A DNA stretch of 64,000 nt from Moringa oleifera (lineage: Eukaryota > Streptophyta > Magnoliopsida > Brassicales > Moringaceae): contig JAJFZO010000659.1 of NCBI GenBank assembly GCA_021397835.1, forward strand, positions 2,046,501-2,110,500. Reading direction: 5' to 3'. Positions 49,481 to 62,971 of this stretch are shown piece by piece. The notes beneath the pieces are model-generated. The model was not told where the DNA came from, searched no databases, and worked only from the letters and a program-made list of their open reading frames with translations. How positions within the stretch are numbered: position 1 is the first letter of the stretch; each line of letters begins with the position of its first letter. The position numbers and the translations under genes are program-made.

Positions 49481-52400
49481 TTGAGTGAAAGCCTTCCTCT
49501 TATGACCAAATTTTGGTGAGGAATAATTCATTTTGAAGGGACAACTTTACAGCAACTACAAGAGAGTTAAATTGCTCATTTACTGCAGCTTTCATCATAT
49601 TGGCATTGAAAGAGAAATTATTTTCTTTTTGAAGAGATAACTTCCTTTGCTTTATCTTATACCGGGTTAGGGTAGATCGATTAATTGTCTGTTTTAGTAA
49701 GTAAAATTTAGGAGTATGTTGTTATTTATTTAGTGATTGACTTTGCGGTTCGTAGAATTAAGGATCAAGTTTGTGAATGGATTGTAGTTTTTAAAATTAA
49801 GGACTACTTGAGAGTTGTGGATCTTATTGGATGCCTATATAAATGCAATTTAACCTAATAGAAATTAAGTATGGGTCTAACATTTTATTTCCTTTGTCTT
49901 TATATTAATTTCCATTTGTTTATTCTATAAATGTTTAATGGTGATATAAGAGTTAAAGTTGTAGTGCAAATTAATGGTTTTAGCTACAACTAGTGAGTTA
50001 AGTGGTAAAGAGTTAAAGCTGTAGCGGTAATACAAATCAATGGCTTCTTAAGCTTTTAGTTAAAGTATGTTAAGTGAAAATTTTTTTGAGTCTAAGGAGT
50101 ATTGGCATGTTATTGAATCTAGAGTGATAAAACTAACGGCTAAAGTATTGACAAATATAGAAAAGGCTAAATTGGATGCCTTGAAACTGAAAGTTGACAA
50201 AGCCAAGAACGACCTCTTTCAAGCCATTGATCGATCAATCTTAGAGACAATTCTTTGCAAAGATATCTTTAAGCACATTTGAGATGCAATTGAGAAAAAG
50301 TATTAAGGGAATGCAAGGGAAAAATGTGTGCAACTTCAAATTCTTTAAATCGAGTTTAAGAATCTGCACATGAAGTCAAGCGAGTCTGTTGTTGATTGCA
50401 TAGGAAGTACAATGACTATTACTAACAAGATGCGAGTCTATGGCGATAAGATGGAGAACATCACCATCATGGAGAAGATTCTTCGATAAATGACACTGAA
50501 AATTAATTTTCTTGTTTGTTTCATAAAAAAAATTTGAAGATATTGATGTGCTTTCAATTGATGAATTGTAATGCTCTTTGTTAGCATATAAACAAAAAAT
50601 TGTCCAACAAGATAAAAAAAAAAGCAAGCATTATAAGCATCCACCAATTTGAAAGTTTTTGAACAAGAGAAAAGGAAATAGAAGAATAGAAACATACACC
50701 ACAAATCAAACAAGGATCATCCTAGTCATTTTAAATGGCAAGGAAAAGGTCATGATACAGATGCCACAAGTATGGTCATTACAAGTTTAAGTATAGAACT
50801 AATCTCAATAAAAATTGTGGTGTGAATTCAAACTTCGTAGAGAAAGAGGAGGAAGAAATTTCTCTTTAATGACTTATTATGAGAAGAGTGAAGTCCACAA
50901 AACTTGTGGTATTTAGATCATAATTGTAATGATCATATGTATGGAGACAAGACAATATTTTCAGTTTTAAATGAATCATTTTGCAATACTGTAACTTTTG
51001 ACGATAATGTTTGTCATAGGGAAAGGGAGTGTAAAAATTCGCACCAACAAAATTTTAAATTAGATTATTTGTATTGTTTTCTTTGTTTTAAATTTTAAAA
51101 CCAACTTGCTTGGTATTAGTTGGCTCTAAGAGAAAGGGTATGAAATTTCTATCAAAAATGGAGTTTATTGCATTTAAGATGAAAAATGGGGGTTAATTAC
51201 TTAAGTTAACTTGACAACAAATCAGATGTTTCTATAGCATTAAAAAGCATCACTTAATCATGTTTCTCGACAAGATTAAAGGGAAACTTGGCTATGGCAT
51301 TTCCATCATAGGCATTTGAATTTGGGTGGCTTAAAAACGTTATAGCAGAAGAACATAATGATAAGTCTTCCACAAATTCAGAATCCTTGTCAAGTTTGTG
51401 AAGAATTTGTTGTTGGCAAACAACATCGAGAACATTTTAGAAAGAAAAATCATGGAGAGCTAAGAAAGTGTTGGAGCTAACTCACTCCGATATATATGTG
51501 GGTCTATTAATCCATCATCAAATGCTGGTAAATGTTATTTTATAATGTTAATTGATGATTATAGTCGAAAAATTTAGGTTTACTTTTTGCATGAAAAATG
51601 TGAAACTTTTTTAGCTTTTAAAAACTTTAAGTCACTAATTGAAAAAGAAGCACACATGCCTATACAAACTTGTAGTGAATGGTGAAGAATGCAATTTAGA
51701 TGCAACTAGAATAACTTATACTTCGCAACAAAATGATGATTCGGAGAGAAAGAACCATACAATATTCAACATGGTGGGGATTATCTTAGTAAGAAGCGAT
51801 ATTCTAAAAAGCTTTTAACTCGAAGTTGTCAACTAGAGTATCCATATGTTGGATGGAAGTCCTTCACATATTCTTTAAAATATGATGTCTAAAAAAGCTT
51901 AGGATGGACAAAAACTAAGTGTAAGCCACTTTAAAATCTTTGGTTGCAATTAAATTGCATATGCCGACATTGTAGAATAGAAGACGAGAAAACTTAAAAA
52001 AAAAAAATAGAACAGTGCATTTTTTCTTGTTGTTAATGAGTAGTCAAAAGCATATAAATTGTATAATCATATCACTAAGAAGATTATCATTAGTCATGGT
52101 GTAGTATTTGATGAGGAGTAATTTTGGATTCAAGACAAAACCAATGTCAAACAACAAATTATACAAGCTAATTTTTACTGTGAAAATGAAGATGGAAAGC
52201 GAGAGCCTATATAGTAGGTATAGAATGAATAACAAGCAATTAAAGCAGAAGATGAATGACCTCAATGAGTTAGAAGAAAACCTACATGGACAAACGATTA
52301 CGAGGTATTGATAACAATGAAGATCTTATGACTCACTTTGCTTTTTTTTTTTTTTCTTTTTCTAATTGTGATCATGTAGCTTTTGAAGAGACTATTAAGG

Positions 52401-54420
52401 AATCCAAAGGATGAGAAACTAAAGATGCTAAGATTGCTTCAATTGAAAAAATATAAGGTAAATATCACATAACATTATGAGTTTTATCCTTTTTCTTTAA
52501 TCAAACTTTAACTTTCAAAATATATCCACACAAATCTTGATCTATTGAGTTTATCTAAATTAGACTTTAACTCAAAAGGATTATAAAAAATTAATAATTT
52601 TTTCATTATTGAAATGGCTAAAAACTATACTCAAATAGATTCTACTTTTTATTTTGATTTTATCCCTCAAATTTGAAAATTTTTCAATAACCAACTTTTT
52701 TAATGAATTTTTCAAATTTTTGATAGTATAATTTAAGAAAATATTTTTAGTACTACAAAAACTTTGAATTTTTTTATTATAAGAGCTTGACTATTTTTTA
52801 CATATGTGAAAAATTATAAGTCAAAATTTATTGTAAAATATTTTTAATTTAAATATTTTTAATATTTAAATTTTTTAGTAGGGTTCAATTTGGACAAATT
52901 GAAATATTAAGATTTGTTTAGATACATTTTAAAAGTAAAAGTTTGATTGGAGAGAGAAAACAAAACTTAGAGTTTAAAATAATATTTACCCAAAAATGTA
53001 ATACTTCAGTTAACTAAACCTCCAAAAAGGTAAAAAGCGATCTATATGAAATAAGTTTATAAGAGAAAACTTAAGGATAATTGCGAAGTTAACAAGTATA
53101 AGGCACGCTTAATAGCTAAAGGCTACAAATAAGAGTTTGGTATTAATTACAAAGAAGTGTTTACTCTTATTGCATGACATCATACAATCAGGTTGGTGAT
53201 TTAACTTGCAACTCAAAATTAATGGCATATCTTCCAATTAAATTTGAAATTGGTGTTCTTGCTTGGAGACTTGGAAGAACAAGTATTCATTAAACAAATT
53301 TCTAGTTATATTAAAATTGAAAATGAGAATAAAGTGTATTAATTGAAAAAAGCTTTGTACGGATTTAAACAAGTTTTAGAAAACTTGATATAGTCAATTT
53401 CAAGCTTATTTTTCGAAAGAAGGATTCAAAAGATACCTATATAAGCATACATTATTTGTTAAAATTAACAATAGTGAAAAAATACTCACTATGTATTTGT
53501 ATATGAATGATCTCATCTTTACTAGGAATGATGTTGCTATATTTGACAAGTTTAAGAAGTCCATGATAATTGAATTTGACATGACTAATCTTGGCATATT
53601 ACATTATTTCTTAAGCATTGAAGTAATACAGCAACTGAAATTTTTATTTATGTGTAAAAATTTTTAGATAGGTGTGAAATGAAAAATTGAAACTTTGTTT
53701 GCACACCTACCGAAATGGGCTTAAAGCTTGTTCGAGGTCCGGAAGGAAAAAAAAAACCAATAGCACTATTTACTAGTAAATTATAGAAAGTTTAATGTAT
53801 TTAGTAAGTATAAGACCTGACATAATCTATATTATAAGTCTTGTTTATGGAGTGCCCAAAGGAGATTCATCTTTTAGCTGCAAAAAGAATTCTTCAATAT
53901 TTGCTAGTTAATGCTAGTTATGAGTTTTACAAGAAAGGTGAAAAGGCAGAGTTAATTGGCTTCACTGACAAGGATTATGCTTGAGATAAAGATGATAGAA
54001 CAAACACTTAAGGGTATATTTTTTATGTTTGGTTTAAAGGTTGTTTCATGATCATCAAAGAAGTAGTCAATCGTCACTTTGCCTACTATTAAGGTGGATT
54101 TGTTGCTGTAACTTCATGTGCTTTTTAATCAATATGGTTGAAGAAACTTCTTGAGGAGCTTCATTTCAAGAGAAAGCCTTCAATGTAATTTTTTATGACA
54201 ATAACTCAGTAATCACACTTTCCAAAAATCTTGTGCTACATGAATGAAGCAAGCGAATATTAAATATCATTATTTAAGGGACCTTACATATGAAGGAATC
54301 ATTGATTTGATTTACTACAGGAGTGAAAACCAAGTTGTTAACATTTTCACAAGTCTCTAAATTTTATTGCATTGCAAAAGTTAAGTTGCTTAGTGTTTGC
54401 ACTTTGAAAGGTCAAAGTTG
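49481..54420 (+). mobile_element. Degenerate Ty1/copia retrotransposon
   Basis: Plus-strand remains run in the canonical copia order. Leader with TATA-like box (~49840). Gag/UBN2 (50067-50600: KEYWHVIES, KAKNDLFQAIDRSILETILCKD, then ESVVDCIG and KMRVYGDKMENITIMEKIL). A zinc-knuckle-like stretch near 50760. Protease region (WYLDHNCNDHMYGDK near 50905). Pre-integrase and integrase start (ICQVCEEF-like, then LTHSDIYVGL near 51480). RT (RKPTWTNDYEV near 52275; NKYKARLIAKGYK near 53090; KKALYGFKQ near 53350). RNase H (RILQYLLVNASYEFYKKGEKAELIG near 53890) and the usual 3' end near 54400. Many stops and frameshifts occur, and about 570 bp of AT-rich DNA (52460-53030) splits RT. No matching 3' LTR is found. 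Confidence 0.85.
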
Positions 54421-54439
54421 AAGAAGTATTAGCATGAAG

Positions 54440-56350
54440 TGTATTTTCTTTATACATGCATTTATTGGGATTTAATCTAAGTTTATATTTGCCTAACCTA
54501 TCAAAGAGCTTTCTCAAATCTTCCACATGATATTCATGCTTTTTGGATTTTGGTATCATATAATCCATATATATCCCTACAGATTTATGCATCATGTCAT
54601 GAAATAAGGTAACCATGCCTCTTTGATATGTTACCCTAGCATTTTCAAACCGAAAGGCATCACTTTATAACAAAACATGCCTTACATTGTAGTGAATGTT
54701 GTTTTCTCCATGTCTTCTGCAGTCACATGGATTTGGTTATATCCTGAATAACCATCCATAAATGAAAATAAGAAAAATTTAGTTGTGTTATCCACTAGTG
54801 TGTCAATGTGGAGAAGAGGAAAACTATCCTTTGGACTTGCCTTGTTTAGATCTCTATAATCTATGCACATGTGTAATTTCGACTATCCTTCTTAGGATGG
54901 CTACCATTTAGGATCTTATACTACTATAATAATCCAACATCTAAAAGTTTCTGAACTTCATATTTTATTTTCAGCAATACTTCTAGCTTCATTCTTCTCA
55001 ACTTCTACTACAAAAAAGGCAACTTATCCTTAAAAGTAACTTGTGCTCAACAATAACTCTATTAAAACTGAGCATATCCTTATATGACTAAGTGAAGATG
55101 TTGGCGTATTAAAGAAGAAATTAACGTTTCGATTTTAACTTCTTTCTTCTTTTCCTCCGTGTCTAAATTCAGTACTTCACTCTCTTCTTCATGTGGCAGA
55201 ATTTATTTCTCCTTATGAGTAATTTATGCTTTTATTTTCAATGTAAGCTCACTATTTTCATCATATTCCTCAATTTTGAGAATTTTTAAAGAATTTTTTA
55301 TCCCATTTTAGGCCATTAGTTTCAAACATTAAGGTATTCATAGTCAGAGTTCTTAAAGCATGAGCATATAATATAGGAGATTTAAAGAAAGATAACTAAT
55401 TTAAAGACTAATAGGAACAAAGGTAGAGAAATGATTATCATTGATCATAAAAGAAATTCAAAAGAAAATACAATTGTTTTTGCCCAACAAAGTAAGAATG
55501 TTTAAAGAAGATCTTTAGGTTTACAACTAAATGATTCCTATCTTATTTTTTCTTCTATTTTCTTTTACAACTCTTCCTTATATTTTTCCAGACGTATTCA
55601 ATAGTTCCAGTGGTTCACTATATAAGTATAAATCTGTTGATCTGAAATTTTGTCTCATGTCTTTTGATAATCAATCGATTGGATGTCATTGAGTCAATCA
55701 TGTCAAGTTTTTTTCTCTTTTCATTTTTTTCCTTGTCACCTCACATTGGTTTATATCTTAAACCCCATCCATCTCTATTTTTGGGAATGTCAAAAACGTT
55801 CGATTTTTCTTGCAATCATTTTTCTAGAACTTTTTTAGGTTACATGCTTTTCCCGATAGTTTGTTTAACCTAGTGCATCAAATTCTCAAACATACAGGTT
55901 CTTATAAATACTCAGTTGCGTTAACAAATTCAAATATCTGAAAGACATTTTTCTCAACTTTTATCTCTTCAATATAAGAAGATTATGAGGATATAGATGC
56001 AATGACATCTTCTTTCCCATTATAGACATAATTTTATCATCCACGATGAGTTTTATTTTATGATGTAAGGTTGAAGGCATAGCTCCAACCAAATGAATCC
56101 ATGGCCATCGTAGTAAGATGTTGAATGATAATGTTTATGACTTGGAATTCTATATCATACATGCACAGACCAATTTTTATATCTAAATTTATGGAACGTT
56201 GCACTTATATGTTTCCTCCATTAAAAGCCTTTACTATCATTGGGCTATATCTTATTTGGCTAACATCTACAAAAAGTCAGTTTAGAATGCATCTCAGCAT
56301 CACATTCAAGAATGATCCGTTATCAATCAACACTTAAGAAATATCATGCC
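54440..56350 (-). mobile_element. Decayed Ty3/gypsy pol (protease and reverse transcriptase)
   Basis: Minus strand, 5'-3'. An aspartic-protease-like stretch LIDNGSFLNVMLR (near 56320) is followed by SINLDIKIGLCMYDIEFQV and VNATEYL. Then the RT lead-in LRRMKLEVLLKIKYEVQKLLD (near 54950), RT core MCIDYRDLNKASPKDSFPL, FSFMDGYSGYNQI and MEKTTFTTM (54870-54682), then FHDMMHKSVGIYMDYMI and LRKLFDRLGKYKLRLNPNKC. The active-site YxDD-equivalent reads YMDYM, so the second Asp is lost. Stops and frameshifts occur throughout. It abuts the copia element, suggesting insertion or deletion at the border. Confidence 0.85.
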
Positions 56351-56959
56351 CCTTATAGTTACCGTATATATAAGGCTTTAGTTGACCTTCGCCTTTCTTG
56401 TGGCAACTCATCATTGTTAAAAGTTATAAAGTTGTGAGCTATGATATGGTTACAATTGTTCTTCATCTTATTAGTAGAAATGTGATGCATCATGTACATA
56501 TTTTTAAGGATTTTCATCAGAATATCAGATGATGCTTTGAATTAAAGATAAGTTAAAAAAGTATCTCAAGATTGATACCAACTCATGAAGTAAGACTCGT
56601 GCAGGACAAGGTGCAAGACATTCATAAAGATTAAGTGATCTCTTGAATGCATGCATTCCTTCGTCTCTCTTAAAATAGGGTATGCCACTAGGGCTAAGCT
56701 CGGGTTCAACTCTATACATATGCATGAAAATGAGAGTGCGAAGTTTATATAATATAAAAATAAAAAAGCAAGTGTATACAGTAAAAATATTAATATTCCT
56801 ATCCTTAGATCGAGTACAAGTACAAAAAGATTCAAATTTTCAATGTTAGATTGGGTACAGATAAATATATTAGATCGAGATCAAAATCGAATTAAATTTT
56901 CAAATGATGAGGTCAGTTCTATTTAAGTTTGGCTCAACTCTCTAATTAATTATCCCTAG

Positions 56960-59890
56960 TAAAGTTGCTAGCTATCATAACTGAACTTTTCCCTAGTGGA
57001 AAAGCTTCATCATGAGAAAATTCTTTTAGTTTTTGAAAACTTTTTGGATAAATAAAGAAAAATAAGGAGTCGTCACCAATCTTTTTATAATGTGATTGAC
57101 CACTGATTTTGCTTGAAAACTTGTTTTCTTTTAGAAAGAAAAAATGAAATTTTTTCAAAAATATGCATTAGTCTACTTCACTAAAGAATTTAGGATTGGG
57201 AGTCAATTAGACATAGAGAAAGATTAACACCCTTATAAGCACTCAAAAATTGATACCATTTAAATAAGACGATCTTGTGTCTTTGTATTGTAGTAATCTA
57301 ATATTGACCTTGAAGTATAACAAATAAGTATAATATATATGCAATAATACAAGAAAAGTGAGGTTAGCCTTTGCTTAATTTAAAAATTTTAAGAGAAAAA
57401 CCAAGTTAAACTTAACCAAAATGTGACAAGTCTTAAAATAAGTTTATCATGCAATCTTACGTTGGAATCTCAGTCTAGTTAGTACTAGATCTTCAATTTT
57501 GGAAAAGTAAATACATCTTAGTTTAAAGATTGGAACATGAACTTTGTCACATTCTTTTCTCTAAAATGCTTTTAGAAAAGTATGAGATGTATCACAAAAT
57601 TTACAATGTTGAATATAATGAAGAATGAGTGAGAATGAACATTGCTTCATTCATCTCTATGAAAAAGAAAGATAGAATGGACAATAACTTTAGTATAATT
57701 TGCGTGCTATCTTTCAACTAAGCAACCAATAAATTTTCTCAAAAAACTTTCCTAAGTAGAGATTTGAAAGAATGTAAAGATCTTAAAATGTAAAGATTCT
57801 CTTGAGAAAGATAAAGGTGCAAAAATTAAAAATGGGTCTATTTATAAAAAAAAAAAAAGTAAGGGTAAAGCTCTCTAAAAATTCAAAAGTTTATTATAGG
57901 AGAAGGGGGACCATGGTGTTGAATAGTGCATTTTGGCTAAAATGCATACTTTATGTTTTTCGTTAAGATCCTTTTACTAGCTTCTTGAATCTTCCTCTTC
58001 TGATACTTATACACTTGAAACTGATGTGAGATCAAGATTAATCACATCAAGGGTAGAGTCTGCTCCTTGAATCTTCCATCACCCATAGATCTGAGGCCTA
58101 ATGTGGTGACCGTATCTGGGACTCGAAGTGACATCGAGGTTGAAATGCAATTACACTCGAAACTTGATGTATGATGAAAATTAATGACATTTGAAGTTAA
58201 ATTAATCTAATGTGAGAATTGAATCATTCACATTAAATCAGGTTAATTTTGATGTGAGAGTTGAATTGATCACATTGGAAGTTAAATTTATCTAATGTGA
58301 GAACTAAGTCGGTCATATTAGAATCAAATTAGTTTCAATGTGAGATAAGAATCAATCGCATCTGGTATATAAATGAAATTGACCTAATGTGAGAATTAAG
58401 TCAATCACATTAGATCAAGTTATTTTTAATGTAAGAGCTGAATTGATCACATTAAAAGTTAGATTAATCAAATATAAGAATTGAGTCGACCACATAAGAT
58501 CACATCAAGATCAAATTATTTTTGATGTAAGAATTAAGTCGTCCATATTAAGATCAAATTATTTTTGATATGAAAGTTGAATCAATCACATCTAGATCAA
58601 ATTATTTTTTATGTAAAAATTAAGTCATTCACATTAAGATCAAATTATTTTTGTTATGAAAGCTAAATTGATCACATCTAGCAAAGAAGATCGATGTGAG
58701 AATAAATTCAATCACGTCTGGAGTTAGATTGATCTAATGCGAGAACTGAATTAGTCACATTAGGATTAAGTTATTTTTGATATAAGAGTTGAATCAATCA
58801 CATTTGATAAAGAAAATTGATGTTAGAACAAAGTTAATCACATCTTGTATAAGGCTGAATATGAAATTTAATATGAGACTAAAGTCAGTCAAAACTGTGA
58901 TTATATAGCCCAATGTGAGATTATAAGTGATGTAAAATTTAACATGAGACTAAAGTTAGTCAAAACTGTGACTATATAGCCCAATGTGAGATTATAAGCA
59001 ACCACATCAAAAATTACATTGTATCTATAACTCGATCTAAGACTGAAGTTCACAACATCGAGAATTATAATATCTATAATTTGATGTGAGATCGAAGTCC
59101 ACATCGAGAATTGTAATACTTGTAACCCAATATGAGATTGAAATCCACCACATCAAGAATGATATATAACCCAATGTGAGATTGAAATCCACCACTTGAA
59201 GAACGATATATTTAACTTAATGTGAGATCAAAGTCCACCACATCAAAAAGGAAATGATGTAGATGCGAGCAATCATTCACACCTCATATAGTATCATGAA
59301 TGCCATATCATCAAGATTCTTCTGTATTGACATATCATTGAGCTTACTTATTGACCAATTTAACATTAGTTTATTATTTATTGTAATTTTACCGACCTAA
59401 CATTGATTTACTATTATGCCACTGATGTGTCATCAGTTTTTTTTTTTTATTATGTCACCGATCTATCATCAATTTGAGGATCACATCCTAGAATCCAATG
59501 TTAAATCGAGTTGATTATATTAGGATAAACATCAGGTCGAGCCTTCAAAAATCTAGTCTTAACCTTACATCACGACATACTTATTAATCTTTGCCCGACT
59601 TAACATCGCGGTATACTTAGTGTACTATCAGGCTTACATTGGGATATGCTTAGCTTACTTTACATCGAGGTATGTTTATCATTGTACTCTCTATCTGACA
59701 TCGAGACATGTCATTATTCTGCTCTTGACTTGACATTGAGTATACTTATTAGTCTTCTCTAAAACTTATGAGGTATGATCATTGTGATCCTAACCTGATA
59801 TCGAGGTATAAACTTGATTTTGGATCTTTAGTAAAATTTTGAGCTTTGTTTAGCTTAAATGATAGAGTTAAAATTAAGTGTCTACAATGA
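56960..59890. repeat. Dispersed repeat R1, copy b, with internal tandem phrases
   Basis: Same family as 9240-11200 (shared AATAAAGAAAAATAAGGAGT and GTGATTGACCAC landmarks and the 'cgatcttgtgtctttg' block). From 58080 to 59260 a phrase of about 50-60 bp, 'gatgtgagaattgaat(c/t)gatcacatta', is repeated roughly twenty times with variation. It then passes into 'acatcgaggtatgcttat'-type phrases up to 59820 and ends in GTGTCTACAATG. Probably the LTR/leader of the adjoining gypsy element. No coding. Confidence 0.65.
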
Positions 59891-60420
59891 CCACTTTAAT
59901 CATATAATAATGAGATTAATGGACCAAATTGTGGTTTAAGTGGCATTATTGAGCTCCACTAAGGATATTTAGCCATGCATTATGTACGATAACACATATA
60001 GCCCAAGTGAAAGATTATTAATATTTTTTCAAATTTAGGCTTCCATGTAATATTCAAAACATGTGGCTTTGTCAATAAATATTAGGCCCAATAACATGAT
60101 TTAATACATATTTTAATAATGGATTATAAAAATTCCAATATGAAATGATATGAACCAAGTGCATAGAAGCTCATGATTCATTTATATTATTTATGATGAA
60201 TTGATAATATAATTAGATATATAAAAAATAATATAGGGTTATGTTCCTAAAAGATCAATTAGAATGAGTCATATTAAGTTACAAAAGTTATTAGGAAGTT
60301 ATAATACAAAAGTAACTGTACATTATTCTTTACCACATAAAAAAATATAGTACATTATATCTCTCTCTGTACCTTCAAAAAACCAATCTACCACACTGAT
60401 AATGGCTATCACTATGAATT
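59891..60420 (+). mobile_element. Ty1/copia 3' end with LTR fragment, plus strand
   Basis: Reverse-complement match by eye to 23700-24260, including 'ttaggcttccatgtaatat', 'gtcaataaatattagg', 'gcccaagtgaaagattatta' (tract and LTR border near 59998), and 'gataatggctatcactatgaat' near the LTR end. Only about 100 bp of internal 3' sequence precedes it. No coding. Confidence 0.6.
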
Positions 60421-61246
60421 AAGGTAAGGTTTTTGATCTCAAATTGTATCCTTCATGATTTGTATGATCCTATTAAGTATATGAACATGTTATTATTGAT
60501 ATCCATTTCTAATTTTTCTTGCAGTAAAAATCTAACAGGCATGTTAATTAGAAACCTAAAGATTTTTTACACATGTTTGTTAAAAAAAGTGGTTCCAAGG
60601 TTGAGAAAAGAGTTAGGAAATTATATGTAAATATGTTGGTAAATGTTTTAGCTTAACTTTTTGATGAGGGACTCATTGATGATCCCAAGCAAAATGTTAC
60701 TAAGTAGGCGGACTTTAAAAAGAAAAATGCGTTAAGCAATGAGCAACTAAACAAAAGGCAAGAGCGCACGGTAAGACCAATAAGCAAGAAATTGAAACTA
60801 GTATGTTCACGATTATGAGCAGTAAGCAAGAATAATGAACTTGACTTTTCGATTGTATAATGGTTTTTAAAAAGGAAAAGAAAAAAAGGGGATTAGTCTC
60901 CCTTAGATACTTCTCGGATGCTTAAATTAGTATTTTGATCAGATACTCGATAACCTAAACGTAAGTTAGATTTTTTTAAAGATTTCAAAGTTACCTCTTC
61001 TTATTGAAGGCGTTCGTTTTTATAAATTTTTGACTTTTATGACTTTTTTAGTACTAATTTTATAATTAAATGTTTGTCTTAAAATAATAATAATTTTATT
61101 TTAAAGGGATATCCTTTTGCTTTATGGCAATTATAGAAGAGTTAAAAGGCTTATTTCCTTTTGAAGATATAACTTTTGTTTAATGACAATTATAGAAGAT
61201 TTAATTGAGAATAAATTAACTCATGCATTATCATTTTGATACCCAA
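60421..61246. other. Intergenic DNA left of the CACTA element, no gene seen
   Basis: Moderately AT-rich with one 65-codon frame (60433-60630) that I do not recognise. The last bases before 61247 (CAA) would be the left target-site duplication of the CACTA insertion if the far end carries the same triplet. Confidence 0.5.
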
Positions 61247-61700
61247 CACTACTACAAATAAAAGCTTTAATGACAGTTAAAAATGGTTTTTAATGACAGT
61301 TGTAAAATTGTCATCTTTGTTCATGTCATTAAAGGGAAGAAGTTTTAATGACAGTTATCGAGCTGTCATTGAAAGCATTACCTTTTAATGACAGTTCTAT
61401 TGAAACTATCATTAAAGGGGTGACTTTTTAATGACAGTTCTATTGTAATTGTCGTTAAAGGGCTTTAACGACAGTTTTAACGACAGTTACAACAGAACTG
61501 TCGTTAAACGGGGGTACCCTTTAACGACAGTTCTAACATAACTGTCGTTAAAAAGTCACCCCTTTAATGACAGTTTCAAACAGAACTGCCGTTAAAGAGG
61601 GATACCCTTTAATGACAGTTCCAACAAAACTATTATTAAAAAGAGGGACCCTTTAACGATAGTTCTGTTGTAACTGTCATTAAAAGAGGATACCCATTAA
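61247..61700. repeat. CACTA subterminal inverted repeats
   Basis: Alternating direct and inverted copies of TTTAACGACAGTT / AACTGTCGTTAAA, spaced about 20-40 bp, with both ATGACAG and ACGACAG variants. The pattern can fold into many hairpins. Confidence 0.9.
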
Positions 61701-62065
61701 AGGTATTTTTTGTATTTATTTCATAATAAATAAAAAATTTTTATATTCAAATTATCCAAAACCTGTTTTCACATCATCCATATACATCAATACAATTCTT
61801 CATAAGATATATGCAACCAAAATTTTTATGTTATACACTTCAATACTATTCTAACAGAGATCGTCATTACTTCTTTCATATCTTAAAACACTCAAAATAA
61901 TTTAATCTAAAAAAGTAATAAGAGACAAACAAAACAAAAGATCACTAAAGTTTGATGTTATAATTGAACTCTATATGTACAATACATGAGTTAAAATATT
62001 ACACAATCCTAAAAATTCAACTATAGAAATTCAATAATGGTCATGTGTACAAAAATCTTCAAGAT

Positions 62066-62971
62066 TCAACTTTCTAATATGGCACTCCAAAGAAATTGTC
62101 CAACCTCCTTTCTAACTTCATCAACATCCGATTGGGTGTAAGTATCTATGTCCACTAACTATATTTCAAAAAAAAAAAGTTAGTCCAATTAAATTTTTTA
62201 ATAAACATATCAATTAATTACTTAAGTATTTACATAAGCAAATGATTAAAAACTTATCATTTCTGCATATGGGATATTTCTATCACGTCTATTAATAATG
62301 TCCCTTAAAAATTTCATAATATAATATCCACACTCAGTATTTGAAGGCTGATGTGGACACTGCATTAAAAATTTATCATTATTATATTTTGTAAAATAAA
62401 TAAAACTAACATCACATATAGGTTTAAATATACATACCTTAGCAAGAATACTCTTAGGAATGCACCTATTGCCTGATTCTTTGAAAACTTGAAATAATTT
62501 AAAAGAACTGCCAATAGAAAATAATCAATATTATTAAAAGTAAGAAAAAATATATATAAACATAAATGAAAATATTTTAACTTACGTGGACATAAGTTGA
62601 TCTAGTTCTTGACGAGAACCATGGTTCAAAGGATCAAAAATATTGTACACAAAATTACGAGGCTCGACAATCACCAACAACCAGTGCTGCCTACATTATG
62701 AAAAATAAATGTAAAAAATATGTTAAACAAATCTATTAATAATTTTAATTAGTACTATAACTTACCTCAAGTTATGAGAAAATATCACTACTCCTTCGTC
62801 ACATGGATCTATCATTCTATTGGCTAAGTGACAAGCTTGAGTGTCTATACTTATAGACATTCCATATGACAATGTTGATGGATCAGCAAATATAAAATAC
62901 TTTCTCAAGCCATATCCAGTTTTAATAGCTACTATCAACTCCATATATATATAAATAATTTCGTATCTCAT
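62066..62971 (-). CDS. CACTA-borne Ulp1/C48 cysteine-peptidase-like gene (5 exons)
   Basis: Minus-strand exons: 62971(open)-62766, 62690-62586, 62507-62438, 62359-62254, 62154-62066; GT-AG borders and all phases agree. The deduced protein (~200 aa) reads FADPSTLSYG, then QHWLLVIVEPRNFVYNIFDPLN, QPSNTECGYYIMKFLRDIINRR and QSDVDEVRKEVGQFL before TGA at 62066. This is the C48 (SUMO-protease-like) domain often carried by plant CACTA elements, with the catalytic His (HWLL), Asp (FDPL), Gln (HQPS) and Cys (ECGYY) all visible. No internal stop occurs. The N-terminus is unclear: the frame opens at MRYEIIYIYMELIV, overlapping the transposase-associated domain in another frame. Family assignment is firm; activity and substrate are unknown. 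Confidence 0.75.

Larger units (their letters stand above)
40103..50243. repeat. Tandem segmental duplication, unit 2 (~10.1 kb, holds ACS-B)
   Basis: Direct repeat of 30229-40102, nearly identical throughout. Main differences are a 437 bp MITE (47511-47947), a CT/CA microsatellite expansion (41632-41698), loss of ~70 bp around the ACS start (near 48568), and loss of ~67 bp at about 48860. To the right, unit 2 continues without a break into the copia element, so its right edge is the original arrangement. Confidence 0.92.

Noticed and set aside
30229..50243. Assembly artefact as the explanation for the tandem ACS copies
   Set aside because: The units differ by scattered substitutions, several indels, a MITE with its own target duplication and a microsatellite length change. 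That is more than haplotype duplication alone would be expected to give, although haplotypic mis-assembly cannot be fully excluded without read depth.
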